A stretch of DNA of 64,000 nt from Porphyra umbilicalis (taxonomy: Eukaryota; Rhodophyta; Bangiophyceae; Bangiales; Bangiaceae), in contig KV918832.1 in assembly GCA_002049455.2 (NCBI GenBank), forward strand, positions 213,608 to 277,607. Direction: 5' to 3'. This document shows, in pieces, positions 63,563 through 64,000 of this stretch. Within the stretch, counting starts at the first letter, position 1, and each line of letters opens with the position of its first letter. The translations under genes and the position numbers were made by a program. A model generated the notes under the pieces. The model was given only the letters and a program-made list of their open reading frames with translations, made no database searches and was not told the origin of the DNA.

Positions 63563-63584
63563 CCCGACATTGGTGTCCTTGCTC
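63563..63584 (-). repeat. Right terminal inverted repeat of the Harbinger element
   Basis: Exact reverse complement of 50688-50709, followed by TAA (63585-63587). Confidence 0.92.
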
Positions 63585-63587
63585 TAA

Positions 63588-64000
63588 CCACACACCGAAT
63601 TTAGGTCTACAGCCATCCAGTAGATTCCAGGCAGTCGACGTGCATTCCATTTGGCGGTTCGCCTTGCCGGGCTGTTGCCATCTGCCGGCGGACGACCAAC
63701 GTCTACAACAAGGCCGGAAGCGCGGTTAGAAGCGCTGCATTTCGTATTGGCCGAACCCCCCCGCACCCCCATCTGGCCCAATTTCGGCCGATTGGCTCAA
63801 CCCGGACCTCCCATCCGCTGCACTCACCGGGTATGCCTGGCCCCGAAGAAGCCGGCACTATCCCGTCCACTCGAGGTAAGCTGTAGCGGTTCTTGGCACC
63901 ACCACGTTGGTTCGTCGTCCAGCCGAAGTGACCTCTTGATCAGCTCGGTCCGTCGAAGGAACTGCCCCGGAAATCGACCCACAGCCCAGCCTTCCCCCAA
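63588..64000. other. Right flank; no gene recognised
   Basis: Sequence outside the Harbinger element. Short frames only; no repeat or conserved motif was seen. Confidence 0.4.

Larger units (their letters stand above)
50688..63584. mobile_element. 12.9-kb PIF/Harbinger element, complete with TIRs and TAA duplication
   Basis: The ends are perfect 22-bp inverted repeats: GAGCAAGGACACCAATGTCG(GG) at 50688-50709 and its reverse complement at 63563-63584. Each is flanked directly by TAA (50685-50687 and 63585-63587), the 3-bp TWA duplication characteristic of PIF/Harbinger insertion. Inside are a Harbinger DDE transposase (plus), a Myb/SANT-like ORF1 (minus) and, between them, satellite arrays forming a large inverted repeat. 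It is far longer than a typical few-kilobase Harbinger element. Perfect ends and exact target duplication suggest recent insertion. Confidence 0.9.

Noticed and set aside
62937-63650. 237-codon minus-strand frame
   Set aside because: It crosses the Harbinger terminus and target duplication and has no recognisable motif.

Overview
This window looks like nuclear DNA of a GC-rich photosynthetic eukaryote. The best fit is a bangiophyte red alga (Porphyra/Pyropia type). The evidence is very high GC with GC-ending codons, few short spliceosomal introns, a plastid-targeted geranylgeranyl reductase, a thylakoid-lumen-type precursor and a heavy load of DNA transposons. The genus is an inference; no ribosomal or plastid marker is present.

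Layout. (1) 1-6.0 kb: a Plavaka/KDZ-like transposase runs off the left edge on the minus strand (595 open codons from an ATG at 1786). It is divergent from an uncharacterised multi-exon gene at 2542-6044. (2) 6.9-8.8 kb: a p24/GOLD-like 5' exon and a short transposase-tail-like ORF. (3) 9.7-21.1 kb: a second, decayed Plavaka/KDZ-like transposase (minus) with a second divergent accessory gene (plus), repeating the layout of region 1. (4) 21.7-22.6 kb: a non-autonomous TA-flanked element with 22-bp perfect terminal inverted repeats (TIRs). (5) 23.3-25.5 kb: a two-exon C2H2 zinc-finger gene. (6) 27.2-29.0 kb: a pogo/jerky-like transposase. (7) 30.1-30.8 kb: a foldback cluster. (8) 33,195-38,101: a 4.9-kb TA-flanked pogo-like element carrying a transposase, a Myb/MADF-like gene and a stray Harbinger C-terminal fragment; it truncates a minus-strand reading frame at 38.1 kb. 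(9) 38.3-49.7 kb: an island of host genes (Ala-rich coiled-coil protein, plastid Ala/Lys-rich protein, Tat-type lumen protein, geranylgeranyl reductase, membrane aspartic protease). (10) 50,688-63,584: a 12.9-kb PIF/Harbinger element bounded by perfect 22-bp TIRs and TAA target duplications. It holds a DDE transposase, a Myb/SANT-like ORF1 on the opposite strand, and GC-rich satellite arrays arranged as a large inverted repeat between them.

How the parts relate. The transposases and their Myb/MADF or accessory partners are probably the mobility machinery of their own elements. The host island contains chlorophyll/tocopherol prenyl-chain reduction (ChlP) and two further likely plastid proteins. 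Seven of nine introns whose donors and acceptors I could place or partly place begin GTACGT, in host and transposon genes alike. Several gene models are broken at poly-G/poly-C runs, so some frameshifts may be assembly errors rather than decay.
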